Source of the DNA: Sulfurovum sp.
Lineage (GTDB): Bacteria; Campylobacterota; Campylobacteria; Campylobacterales; Sulfurovaceae
Length of the DNA: 58,618 nucleotides
Assembly: GCA_027071315.1 (NCBI GenBank)
Contig: JALSUP010000140.1
Span: 1-58,618, forward strand
Direction: 5' to 3'
Part shown: in pieces, positions 8,405-16,029 of the stretch
Numbering within the stretch: position 1 is the stretch's first letter
How the letters are laid out: each line of letters starts with the position of its first letter
Notes under the pieces: generated by a model
Database searches by the model: none
Told to the model about the DNA's origin: nothing
What the model saw: only the letters and a program-made list of their open reading frames with translations
Translations under genes and position numbers: made by a program

Positions 8405-9212
8405 GCACTTTACGTCCGTCATTTCAAATGTCTTTGGAAAGTTTGCGTCAAAAGCCTTTCCTTCCATCATACAGCACAGTATCAATGCTACCTATGTAAA
8501 GCTCATGGGGCTTGATATGTCTGAATTCAGAGAACCTGCAAGCTATGCAACACTCAACAAACTCTTCACCCGTGCCCTGGAGAAAGAGCGTAAAATGCCT
8601 CGTGCAAAAAGTGCACTCATTTCAGGGGTTGATGCACTCATTACTGATTTTGGAACCATCACAGAGGGGAAAGCCTATCAGATCAAAGGGATGTCTTACA
8701 GCATAGAGAGACTTTTTGGAGAATACCACAAAGAAGCAGCGGCATGGCTGGAAGAGGGGACGTTCATGAACTTCTACCTCTCGCCTAAAGATTACCACCG
8801 TTACCATATGCCGATGAGTTTGAAGATCCATTCTCTGACACATATTCCGGGTAAGCTTTACCCGGTCAACTTCCCTCTGCTGCGAAACAAAACAGACCTT
8901 TTCATTGAAAATGAAAGAGTGGTCATTGAGTGTGAAGATGACAAAGGACGTATGCATGTACTGGTACTCGTTGGTGCCCTGAATGTCGGTAAGATGATCG
9001 TCACGTTTGAAGAGAATATTCAAACCAATTCTGAAATACGCGAAGCGAGACATTACAGTTACGAAAACCTGACACTTGAAAGAGGTGAACTTTTTGGCTG
9101 GTTCGAGATGGGGTCAACCCTTTTGACTTTCTCTCAAAAAGGAAGTATAGTACCAACTGTTGCCATTAACCAGAAAGTATCATATACCGATGTACTTGGA
9201 AAGATGAAATAA
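8397..9212 (+). CDS. psd: Phosphatidylserine decarboxylase proenzyme
   Basis: A 271-residue membrane-associated enzyme that converts phosphatidylserine to phosphatidylethanolamine. The self-cleavage site GST lies at Gly239-Ser240 (FEMGSTLL), where Ser becomes the pyruvoyl group. The DYHRYHMP segment carries the conserved histidines. The start MSKHF overlaps the previous stop (ATGTCTAA), giving coupled translation; an upstream in-frame ATG at 8382 is less likely. Family length is normal. It sits in an operon with iron-related and sensor genes, with no evident functional link beyond envelope upkeep. Confidence 0.9.
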   Translation: MSKHFTSVISNVFGKFASKAFPSIIQHSINATYVKLMGLDMSEFREPASYATLNKLFTRALEKERKMPRAKSALISGVDALITDFGTITEGKAYQIKGMSYSIERLFGEYHKEAAAWLEEGTFMNFYLSPKDYHRYHMPMSLKIHSLTHIPGKLYPVNFPLLRNKTDLFIENERVVIECEDDKGRMHVLVLVGALNVGKMIVTFEENIQTNSEIREARHYSYENLTLERGELFGWFEMGSTLLTFSQKGSIVPTVAINQKVSYTDVLGKMK

Positions 9213-9224
9213 CAAGGAGAGCCA

Positions 9225-10142
9225 ATGTTAGTTGTAAAAGAGATACAGGAATACGCACAGGTACGAACAAAAGCACGTGCCTACCTTTGTTACATTATGA
9301 GTCGCAACATTTCTCAGAGTATGGAAGGGGAGACAACACTGGAGAGTGTGATTACCCGTATTGACAAACTCAAAGAGGCTATTCCGCGTGCAGAAGTTAT
9401 TTATGCCATTGACGGAAACGGTGTGCAAATGGTGGACAACATCTCTTCCAAAGCCAAACTTCGCGGTTTTGGTAAAGGTGAAGACAGAAGTGACCGTGCC
9501 TACTACTACAAGACCATCAAAGAACACCGCTGTATGCTGACAGACCCTTACCCTTCGCTCATTTCCAACGATCTGGTCGTGACGGCTACTTTCCCTCTTT
9601 ATGACAAAGATGACACACTTCTGGCGATCATCTGTATTGACATTACCTTGCAGAACATTTTAAAAATGGTGCATCCGAGTTCTGTTGACTCAACATTCGG
9701 TTCTGTCAGCAAATGGGTCTATACCGCTTTTTCCGCAGCGCTTTTCGCAGTCGCATTACTGCTGTTCATTAAAGGGATCACAAGCTTTTTACACTTTGGT
9801 ATGAACTTTGCGGACATCGACGTGAACAAGATCTTCAAGTCGACCATTCTGCTGACCCTCTCTCTGGCCATTGTCGACCTGGTGAAAGCCATATTTGAAG
9901 AAGAGGTACTGGGAAAAGAGAAAAGGAAAGGAAGCTCGGAAGACAGCCACCAGACGATGGTACGTTTTTTGGGTTCCATCATTATTGCCATCTCCATTGA
10001 AGCACTGATGCTGGTCTTCAAGTTCGCCCTAACAGACCCCGGTAAACTTCTTTATGCTGTCTACCTTATCGTTGCTATTTCAGTACTTATCATTGCACTC
10101 TCTGTTTATTTGAAAGTCACTCAGAAAAAAGACAATCGCTAA
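9225..10142 (+). CDS. PDC-sensor domain fused to a four-helix membrane domain
   Basis: A 305-residue protein. Residues 1-150 form a PDC/Cache-like sensor (RAYYYKTIKE, LTDPYPSLISNDLVVTATFP, IICIDITL). There is no membrane segment before the sensor, whereas Cache domains normally sit between two helices outside the cell. Four helices follow at about 165-185, 203-225, 247-268 and 275-297. No kinase, methyl-accepting or cyclase domain is present. AAGGAG lies 6 nt before the start. It may sense a small cytoplasmic ligand and act on partners in the membrane; the role is unknown. Confidence 0.75.
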   Translation: MLVVKEIQEYAQVRTKARAYLCYIMSRNISQSMEGETTLESVITRIDKLKEAIPRAEVIYAIDGNGVQMVDNISSKAKLRGFGKGEDRSDRAYYYKTIKEHRCMLTDPYPSLISNDLVVTATFPLYDKDDTLLAIICIDITLQNILKMVHPSSVDSTFGSVSKWVYTAFSAALFAVALLLFIKGITSFLHFGMNFADIDVNKIFKSTILLTLSLAIVDLVKAIFEEEVLGKEKRKGSSEDSHQTMVRFLGSIIIAISIEALMLVFKFALTDPGKLLYAVYLIVAISVLIIALSVYLKVTQKKDNR

Positions 10143-10763
10143 ATGGATAAAAAACTGATCATCTTCGACATGGACGGGACTTTGGTGAACTCTTCACTCA
10201 CCATTGCCAATGCTATTAACTATGTACGCCAGAACCTTGGCTTTGAACCTATGGATTCTAAGCACATACTTCGTATGGTCAATGACCACACCCTGAACCC
10301 GGCAAAGACTTTCTACCATGCAGAAAGTTTCGATGCCGACCATGAACGCTGGTTCTCTGAGTACTATACAAAGCATCATGAACAGGAACTGGTACTGTAT
10401 GACGGCATAAAAGAGTTGCTTGAAACCCTGAAGTCAGAAGGTCATGCTCTGGCAGTCGCGACCAATGCCTACAGAAGATCGACCATTGAATCACTGACCC
10501 ACCTGGGTGTCTACGAGCATTTCGATGCGATTGCCTGTTATGATGATGTCGAAAAGGGAAAACCTTACCCTGACATGCTTTACAAAATACTCGACGAACT
10601 GAAGCACAGCAATGACAAGTCGGTCTTTGTCGGTGACGGTCCGCGTGATGAAATGGCCAGTAAAAATGCCAATATCCCATACTTCATGGTAGACTGGGGC
10701 TTTACAGAGCATACGGATGCCATTCGTTCCGTAAAAGAACTTGAGTCAATACTGCTAAACTAG
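10143..10763 (+). CDS. HAD-family hydrolase, phosphoglycolate phosphatase-like
   Basis: A 206-residue HAD phosphatase. Motif I is DMDGTLV (Asp9 nucleophile, Asp11), motif II lies in VATNAYRRS, the motif III lysine in EKGKPYPDM, and motif IV is VGDGPRDEM. The cap between residues 15 and 80 is alpha-helical as in Gph/PGP-type enzymes. Its ATG directly follows the previous stop (TAAATG), so it is translationally coupled and is the last gene of the operon. Substrate uncertain; phosphoglycolate is one candidate. Confidence 0.8.
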   Translation: MDKKLIIFDMDGTLVNSSLTIANAINYVRQNLGFEPMDSKHILRMVNDHTLNPAKTFYHAESFDADHERWFSEYYTKHHEQELVLYDGIKELLETLKSEGHALAVATNAYRRSTIESLTHLGVYEHFDAIACYDDVEKGKPYPDMLYKILDELKHSNDKSVFVGDGPRDEMASKNANIPYFMVDWGFTEHTDAIRSVKELESILLN

Positions 10764-10796
10764 GCATCTGGGGAATTTTTTTTTCTTCCAGATGCC
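10763..10796 (+). terminator. Hairpin at the operon end, T-run in the loop
   Basis: GGCATCTGG (10763-10771) pairs with CCAGATGCC (10788-10796). The nine-T run lies in the 16-nt loop rather than after the stem. It begins at the last base of the HAD gene stop codon and is probably the 3' end signal of the operon starting at 7090. Confidence 0.5.
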
Positions 10797-10820
10797 CTTA
10801 CGTTTATTTTTAAAATCCTT

Positions 10821-10826
10821 TATAAT
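10821..10826 (+). promoter_or_regulatory. -10 box of the 64-residue gene
   Basis: TATAAT 31 nt before the ATG at 10858, followed by an AAAGGA ribosome site. It supports an independent promoter for the small gene. Confidence 0.5.
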
Positions 10827-10857
10827 GACGCTATCTTAACGATAAAGGAACTAAAAG

Positions 10858-11052
10858 ATGAGTGCCAATATTTCATTGCAGACCTTGCAAAAACAGCTTG
10901 AAGCACACTATTTACTCTATACACTGGGAAAGATCACCGTAAAGGAGTATCTGACTCTTGCAAAACCTATAGATATAGCCATAGGAGAGATGGAGATGGC
11001 TACACTCCAATGCACGGTTGCATTGAATAAGCCTTATGCACCTAGGATTTAA
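10858..11052 (+). CDS. Small conserved-looking protein, unknown
   Basis: A 64-residue soluble protein with an AAAGGA ribosome site and its own TATAAT box, so it is very likely expressed. The sequence is mostly helical (QTLQKQLEAHYLLYTLGKIT) and has no recognisable motif, signal peptide or membrane segment. It precedes the DUF445 gene by 41 nt. Function unknown. Confidence 0.6.
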   Translation: MSANISLQTLQKQLEAHYLLYTLGKITVKEYLTLAKPIDIAIGEMEMATLQCTVALNKPYAPRI

Positions 11053-11063
11053 CATTTTTTTGC

Positions 11064-11069
11064 TATATT
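11064..11069 (+). promoter_or_regulatory. Possible -10 box of the DUF445 gene
   Basis: TATATT in the 41-nt gap before 11094, followed by a GGAG ribosome site. Weaker than the other boxes. Confidence 0.35.
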
Positions 11070-11093
11070 CTCATAAAAATTACGGAGCGTTAA

Positions 11094-11798
11094 ATGTCTA
11101 AATCCTTCATGACTGATCTCATTTCAGTATTGTTGATCGGTCTCTCTTTTTTCTTGCCTGAGTCTTACCATACTGCAGTGCTTTTTACAGGACTCTTTGC
11201 TCTTTCCGGGGCGGTGACCAATCAGCTTGCGATACATATGCTTTTTGAGAAGGTACCGTTTTTGTATGGTTCCGGTGTCATTGAGAAAAATTTCGATACC
11301 TTTAAACGGTCGATCAAAGAGATGATCATGAAGCAGTTCTTTAGTAAGGAGCAGTTGAGTAAGTTTTTTGCAGAGGAAGAGCAGAAGATAGACCTTTCTC
11401 CTTTGGTGGAGAAGGCAGACTTTACGCCTGCTTTTGAAGCACTTTCGAAAACCGTCATGGAGTCTCAGTTCGGCGGGGCTGTGGCTATGTTCGGTGGGGA
11501 GACTGCGTTGGAGACTCTGCGTGAACCTTTTTCTCACAAACTCAAAGCAGCGGTGAGCAGCATTGTCTCTTCTGATGCTTTCAAAATAGAGCTGGATAGA
11601 CATATACAAAACTCTGCCTTGAGTGAAGATATGATAGCGTCTGTCGAAGAACTTATTACCAAACGCCTGGAAGAGCTAACGCCTAAAATGGTGAAAGAAC
11701 TTGTTCAGGAGCTCATTAAAGCTCACTTGGGTTGGCTCGTGGTCTGGGGTGGTGTCTTTGGCGGACTTATTGGATTGGTGAGTTCTCTCTTCATTTAA
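11094..11798 (+). CDS. DUF445 family membrane protein
   Basis: A 234-residue protein with two hydrophobic segments near the N-terminus (about 8-45), a long helical soluble middle and one C-terminal helix (WLVVWGGVFGGLIGLVSSLF). The motif GAVTNQLAIHMLFEKVPFLYGSGVIEKNF is typical of DUF445 (in part: NQLAIHMLF, VPFLYGSGVI). Family proteins are often called membrane-anchored helical proteins; no biochemical role is established. Two DUF445 hallmarks, the N- and C-terminal anchors, are both present. Confidence 0.8.
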   Translation: MSKSFMTDLISVLLIGLSFFLPESYHTAVLFTGLFALSGAVTNQLAIHMLFEKVPFLYGSGVIEKNFDTFKRSIKEMIMKQFFSKEQLSKFFAEEEQKIDLSPLVEKADFTPAFEALSKTVMESQFGGAVAMFGGETALETLREPFSHKLKAAVSSIVSSDAFKIELDRHIQNSALSEDMIASVEELITKRLEELTPKMVKELVQELIKAHLGWLVVWGGVFGGLIGLVSSLFI

Positions 11799-12014
11799 CC
11801 CCCTCCCTTAAATAGGGGTTCAATTGTCTTTAAAACTTTAAATTTCATATGATTTCTTACAGTTATCCATCTATTAATTATTGATGTTCTTAAAATCATG
11901 GATAAGGGTGGCTGGTCGTTGTTGTTTCCTGTGCTGCGATGATCACGGCGTATCACTGGAGTCAGTGTCAAGTGTTTATGTGGAAATTGACACAATTACA
12001 TCACACTATTGAAA

Positions 12015-12020
12015 TATAAT
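12015..12020 (+). promoter_or_regulatory. -10 box of the DUF3298 gene
   Basis: TATAAT 47 nt before the ATG at 12068, with AAAGGAG ahead of the start. The rest of 11799-12067 shows only a short possible hairpin at the DUF445 gene end (AACCCC with GGGGTT). Confidence 0.55.
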
Positions 12021-12067
12021 CTCATATGAACGTAAACTAATTGACGAAATAACAAAAGGAGTAGGCA

Positions 12068-12865
12068 ATGTTCAAACAATTATTTCTTCTCATGAGTATG
12101 TTGTCTCTAGGTACAGCTTCTGTATATGCCGCAAAGAACGCTGAGAAAGAGAGTCAAGTAAATATTCCTAAAAAGCAACTACTTCGGATGATAGACACGA
12201 AAGAGGAGTATGGTAAGTCCTGTGAATCCTACAGCTACATATCTCCGATGGAAAGATTTAAACTCATCAAAAAGAAGAATTTTATGTTAGGTGATATGCT
12301 AGCAGAATCTCTTAGCATTTCAAAAGTGGATCCTGAATATCTTGTAGATACCAATTTAACGGAATGCAGCATTGACGGTATGGATATCAGTGAGTATACT
12401 TACAGAGAAGACCTTGAGTATTTGAATGACAATGTTGTTACGCTCGAAGTATTTCAGTATGATTATGGTGCCGGTGCTGTTCATGGTAATGGGCACATCT
12501 CTCACTATATTTACGACAGAGAATACGGCATGGAGATAAACTGGGAAGATCTTTTTGGAGACAATGAAGCATTTATGCTGTATGTCTTGAAGCGTGTGGT
12601 TAAAGAACTTGCGAGCGAAGAGTTTATTTCTTATTTTGAAACGAAGGAAAAGTTACTGAACTTTACGCAGCCTGGCTATTTTGCGATCACGGACAAAGGT
12701 CTACTTATACAGTATGGGAAATACGAGATCGCACCTGGTGCATCGGGGCTTCCGTCTCTGGTAGTGCCTAAAGCAGTTTTAAAAAAGTATATGAGTGAAG
12801 CGATGTACCAGAAGTGTTTTCTAACAAATGAGCAGAGGTTTGCTGAGGCGATGAATGTGTTCTGA
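12068..12865 (+). CDS. Periplasmic DUF3298 (RsiV-like) protein
   Basis: A 265-residue exported protein with a signal peptide (cleavage likely after VYAA, about residue 22). The C-terminal half fits DUF3298: GAGAVHGNGHISHYIYDR, INWEDLFG, and YGKYEIAPGASGLPSLVVPK. In Bacillus RsiV a related domain binds lysozyme, and other members are of unknown role. One pair of cysteines (SCESYSYI and TECSIDG) could form a disulfide. AAAGGAG precedes the start. No partner sigma factor is nearby. Confidence 0.75.
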   Translation: MFKQLFLLMSMLSLGTASVYAAKNAEKESQVNIPKKQLLRMIDTKEEYGKSCESYSYISPMERFKLIKKKNFMLGDMLAESLSISKVDPEYLVDTNLTECSIDGMDISEYTYREDLEYLNDNVVTLEVFQYDYGAGAVHGNGHISHYIYDREYGMEINWEDLFGDNEAFMLYVLKRVVKELASEEFISYFETKEKLLNFTQPGYFAITDKGLLIQYGKYEIAPGASGLPSLVVPKAVLKKYMSEAMYQKCFLTNEQRFAEAMNVF

Positions 12866-12929
12866 TTTGATTGCCTCTTCATGGTGTCTCCGTATAATAG
12901 TGCAATCATTTAAAAGAGTAGGGCAGTAT

Positions 12930-13523
12930 CTATGCCCAAAAATCCTCATCTGACATACCGCCGCCTTTTTTTCTGGCGACCATTTGTGTTTTCATGGTTT
13001 TGTAGCCCATGTAGTCGCTGTCCAGAAACTCTGTAATATGCAACAGTTCGCAGCGGTCATCAAAATATGCTTCCAACTCTCCTTCGTTCAGAAGAAAAGC
13101 AGGGTTGGAAGGTTCTCGTTCATTGGCCGGGTCATGTAAAAATGTCTCCATGAGCAGTATACCGTTTGGTTTGAGTGCATCGATCATTTGTGCAAAAAGA
13201 GAACGCTTTAAAAAATAGACACAGACAATGAGATCGTACGTTTCTTTAGGCAGCGTGTAGCTGTCAAAATCCACCTCTTTGGCAGTTATGTGTTCAAATC
13301 CCTGCAAGTGTGAAATAGCTACCGATGAAATATCAAGTGCATCGACTTCAAAGCCTTCTGACGCGAGGTATTTGCTGTGTCTTCCCATACCACAGGCAAG
13401 ATCTAAAGCTTTTTTGCCCGGTGCGAGTTGTGCATACTCTCTGACTAAGTCTATAGGCTCTTCCGGGATCTTTGTTTTCTTCGTGTATTTCTCATCCCAG
13501 CGTACTTTGTCTTCCTGTGCCAT
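12930..13523 (-). CDS. Class I SAM-dependent methyltransferase (TehB-like)
   Basis: A 197-residue enzyme with the SAM-binding motif I (KALDLACGMGRHSKYLA), an acidic motif II region (FEVDALDIS) and motif IV-like YDLIVCVYFL. The first residues (RWDEKYTKKTKIPEEP) resemble small TehB/thiopurine-type methyltransferases, which often handle oxyanions or thiols; the true substrate is unknown. AAAGGA lies 6 nt upstream of the start. Confidence 0.75.
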   Translation of the reverse strand: MAQEDKVRWDEKYTKKTKIPEEPIDLVREYAQLAPGKKALDLACGMGRHSKYLASEGFEVDALDISSVAISHLQGFEHITAKEVDFDSYTLPKETYDLIVCVYFLKRSLFAQMIDALKPNGILLMETFLHDPANEREPSNPAFLLNEGELEAYFDDRCELLHITEFLDSDYMGYKTMKTQMVARKKGGGMSDEDFWA

Positions 13524-13583
13524 GGGTCATCCTTTGAAGTCTATTTTGATATTATTCTATCCAAATAAGTTAAAGGGTACACA

Positions 13584-14354
13584 ATGGCAAAAGTCACTTT
13601 TATATCATGGAATGTGAACGGTATTCGTGCGGTAGAAAAAAAAGAAGCACTCAAATGGATCGATGATGAAAATGTAGATTTTCTTGGGCTCCAGGAGATC
13701 AAAGCAGAAGCAGACCAGATCCCAGATTCAATTTTTGACCGGGAGTACAAATTTCAAAGTATTAACTCCTCCTGCAATAAAGGTCAGTCGGGTGTCGCAC
13801 TCTATACCGATGTCAAAGGGGAAGCTTTCTCCTGTGACCATGTCGACATACTCGATGAAGGGCGTATCAATGAGTACCACTTTGGCGACATCGCCTATTT
13901 CAATGTCTACTTTCCGAATGGGCAGAGAAGTGAAGAGCGTCTGGCGTATAAAATGGCATTTTATGACAGGTTTTTAGAGCATATTCTGGACTTACGAAAG
14001 CAGGGAAAGTCAATTGTTGTCTGTGGTGATGTCAATACGGCTCACCGTCCCATAGACCTGGCACGTCCCAAAGCAAACGAAAAAACATCCGGTTTCCTGC
14101 CAATGGAGCGTGAATGGCAGGACAAACTTTTAGCTTCCGGTTTCATAGATACTTTCAGACATGTACATGGAGACGAAGCAGACCGTTACTCCTGGTGGTC
14201 TTACCGTGCTGCTGCACGTAAAAACAATGTCGGATGGCGTATTGATTATTTCTACGTTTCGGATGACCTGAAAGACAAAATTGTCGATGCAGACATACTC
14301 GACCAGGTCATGGGGTCTGACCACTGTCCTGTTAAACTGGTTTTGGATATTTAG
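13584..14354 (+). CDS. xth: Exodeoxyribonuclease III (AP endonuclease)
   Basis: A 256-residue base-excision repair enzyme that cuts at abasic sites and removes 3' blocking groups. Conserved residues are visible: WNVNGIRA (Asn10), LGLQEIK (Glu38, metal ligand), GDVNTAH (catalytic Asp and Asn), WWSYR, WRIDYF, and the C-terminal GSDHCPV (Asp-His). Length matches the family. AAGGG precedes the start. Confidence 0.9.
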   Translation: MAKVTFISWNVNGIRAVEKKEALKWIDDENVDFLGLQEIKAEADQIPDSIFDREYKFQSINSSCNKGQSGVALYTDVKGEAFSCDHVDILDEGRINEYHFGDIAYFNVYFPNGQRSEERLAYKMAFYDRFLEHILDLRKQGKSIVVCGDVNTAHRPIDLARPKANEKTSGFLPMEREWQDKLLASGFIDTFRHVHGDEADRYSWWSYRAAARKNNVGWRIDYFYVSDDLKDKIVDADILDQVMGSDHCPVKLVLDI

Positions 14355-14427
14355 AAAGTAGATACTTAAATATAACCTTCATTAATCTTTTTACTGTAGT
14401 ATTTTCTTATAGCTAATTGGAGATCCT

Positions 14428-15879
14428 ATGAAAAAAATACAAAAAGTAATGATTGCCAACCGCGGGGAGATCGCCTTGCGGATCATTCGTGCCTGTAAAG
14501 AGTTGGATATTGTCTCAGTATGTCTCTTTTCAGAGGTAGACATTGACGGTATCTGGGTGAAAAAAGCAGATGAAGCTTACCCGATCATGGGGAATCCTAT
14601 TGATGCCTATCTGGATTATGAACGTATTATTACTTTGGCTAAAAAAGCTGAGTGTGATGCCGTGCATCCGGGCTATGGCTTCCTGTCTGAAAATGCAGAT
14701 TTTGCAGAAGCATGTAAGCGTGAAGGTATTATTTTCATCGGTCCAAGTGCGGAACACATTGCACTTTTTGGTGACAAGATCGCTTCCAAGAATGCCATGA
14801 AAGAGCTTGGGGTTCCCGTACTTCCAGGAACAGATGAGCCTCTTTCTTCTGCTGAAGAGGGAGAACGTTTTTCCAATGAAATAGGCTACCCCGTCATCAT
14901 CAAGGCAGCCTTTGGTGGCGGTGGACGCGGTATGCGTATTGTGCATGAGGCATCTGAGTTCAAAAAACTCTTTGAAGAGGCACAGTCAGAATCCGTCAAA
15001 TACTTTGCCCGTGATGAAGTCTTTATTGAACGCTATCTGGAAAACCCGAGACACATTGAAATACAGATACTGGCAGACTCTTACGGAAATGTAGTGCATC
15101 TTGGAGACAGAGACTGTTCCATTCAGAGACGGCATCAGAAAGTAGTGGAGATCGCACCGGCACCGAACCTGAAAGACTCTACAAGACGTGAGTTGTACAG
15201 AGTAGGAACCAAAGCCATGTTCAAACTGGGCTATGAGAGTGCAGGAACCATTGAGTTTCTGGTAGACAAAGACGAGAACTTCTACTTTATGGAGATGAAT
15301 ACCCGTATACAGGTAGAGCATCCTGTGACAGAGATCATCTCCGGTATGGACCTGGTCCAAAGAATGATCGAAATTGCAGATGGCGATAAGTTAAAGTTCT
15401 TACAGGAAGAGATCAAATTTCAGGGTTATGCTATTGAGTTCAGGATCAATGCAGAAGATGCCCAAAAAGATTTCGCACCACAACCAGGTACCATTACTGA
15501 ATATATGTCTCCAGGAGGGCCAGGAGTCCGTCTTGATACCATTGCCTACAAGGGTTATACCATTCCTGCCTATTATGATTCGATGATCGGAAAACTGATC
15601 GTCTTTGCCATTGACTGGGAAGGTGCTGTCAAAAAAGCGGAACGAGCGCTATGTGAATACCGAATTCAGGGTATTCCTACAAACCTTACCCTGCACAGAC
15701 AGATAGTTAAAGATGAAGATTTTAGAAATGCTGTTTTTGATACGGGTTATTTCGATAAAAAACTCTCAACTTTCAACCTGAAAGGACAGGATCAACTGCA
15801 GAAAGAAGAGGAGAAACATCAAAAGCTTGCAGCGTTGATCGCGAGTATCAAGAAGAATGATGTGCAGGTGAGACACTAG
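14428..15879 (+). CDS. accC: Biotin carboxylase subunit (acetyl-CoA or pyruvate carboxylase type)
   Basis: A 483-residue ATP-grasp enzyme that carboxylates biotin on a carrier protein. The N-terminal domain starts KVMIANRGEIALRIIRA, the ATP-binding glycine loop is AAFGGGGRGMRIV, and the catalytic segment is EMNTRIQVEHPVTE. AccC is usually about 445 residues; this has a charged C-terminal extension of about 35 residues (DQLQKEEEKHQKLAALIASI), as in epsilonproteobacterial PycA/2-oxoglutarate carboxylase subunits. No biotin carrier gene is adjacent, so which carboxylase it serves is undecided. GGAG precedes the start. Confidence 0.8.
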   Translation: MKKIQKVMIANRGEIALRIIRACKELDIVSVCLFSEVDIDGIWVKKADEAYPIMGNPIDAYLDYERIITLAKKAECDAVHPGYGFLSENADFAEACKREGIIFIGPSAEHIALFGDKIASKNAMKELGVPVLPGTDEPLSSAEEGERFSNEIGYPVIIKAAFGGGGRGMRIVHEASEFKKLFEEAQSESVKYFARDEVFIERYLENPRHIEIQILADSYGNVVHLGDRDCSIQRRHQKVVEIAPAPNLKDSTRRELYRVGTKAMFKLGYESAGTIEFLVDKDENFYFMEMNTRIQVEHPVTEIISGMDLVQRMIEIADGDKLKFLQEEIKFQGYAIEFRINAEDAQKDFAPQPGTITEYMSPGGPGVRLDTIAYKGYTIPAYYDSMIGKLIVFAIDWEGAVKKAERALCEYRIQGIPTNLTLHRQIVKDEDFRNAVFDTGYFDKKLSTFNLKGQDQLQKEEEKHQKLAALIASIKKNDVQVRH

Positions 15880-15990
15880 GTTTAAACATGTTTCTGTTTG
15901 CTTTGATAGAGGCTCTACGTTTCAATTGGTATTTTACTGCACTCTTTCATACCATGGAGACTCAATATCTCTTTTAAACTTATAGATGCA

Positions 15991-16012
15991 TTCCTACCGG
16001 AGAGGGTGGGAA
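15991..16012. repeat. Second type of REP-like hairpin
   Basis: TTCCTACC (15991-15998) pairs with GGTGGGAA (16005-16012), one G-T wobble, 6-nt loop; flanks GCA and CGAG. It resembles the widespread repeat with TTCCCAC..GTGGGAA arms and an AACGAG flank. It lies between accC and the DUF2207 gene, and I see one copy only. Confidence 0.4.
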
Positions 16013-16029
16013 CGAGTTTTGCGTGTTGG

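Noticed and set aside
11795-11995. 66-residue minus-strand ORF after the DUF445 gene
   Set aside because: No ribosome site, no recognisable protein character; probably intergenic noise.
12918-12937. GTAG followed by a short GGGCA..TGCCC hairpin
   Set aside because: Stem of only 4-5 bp, inside the 3' end of a gene; does not fit the 9-bp layout of the repeat family.
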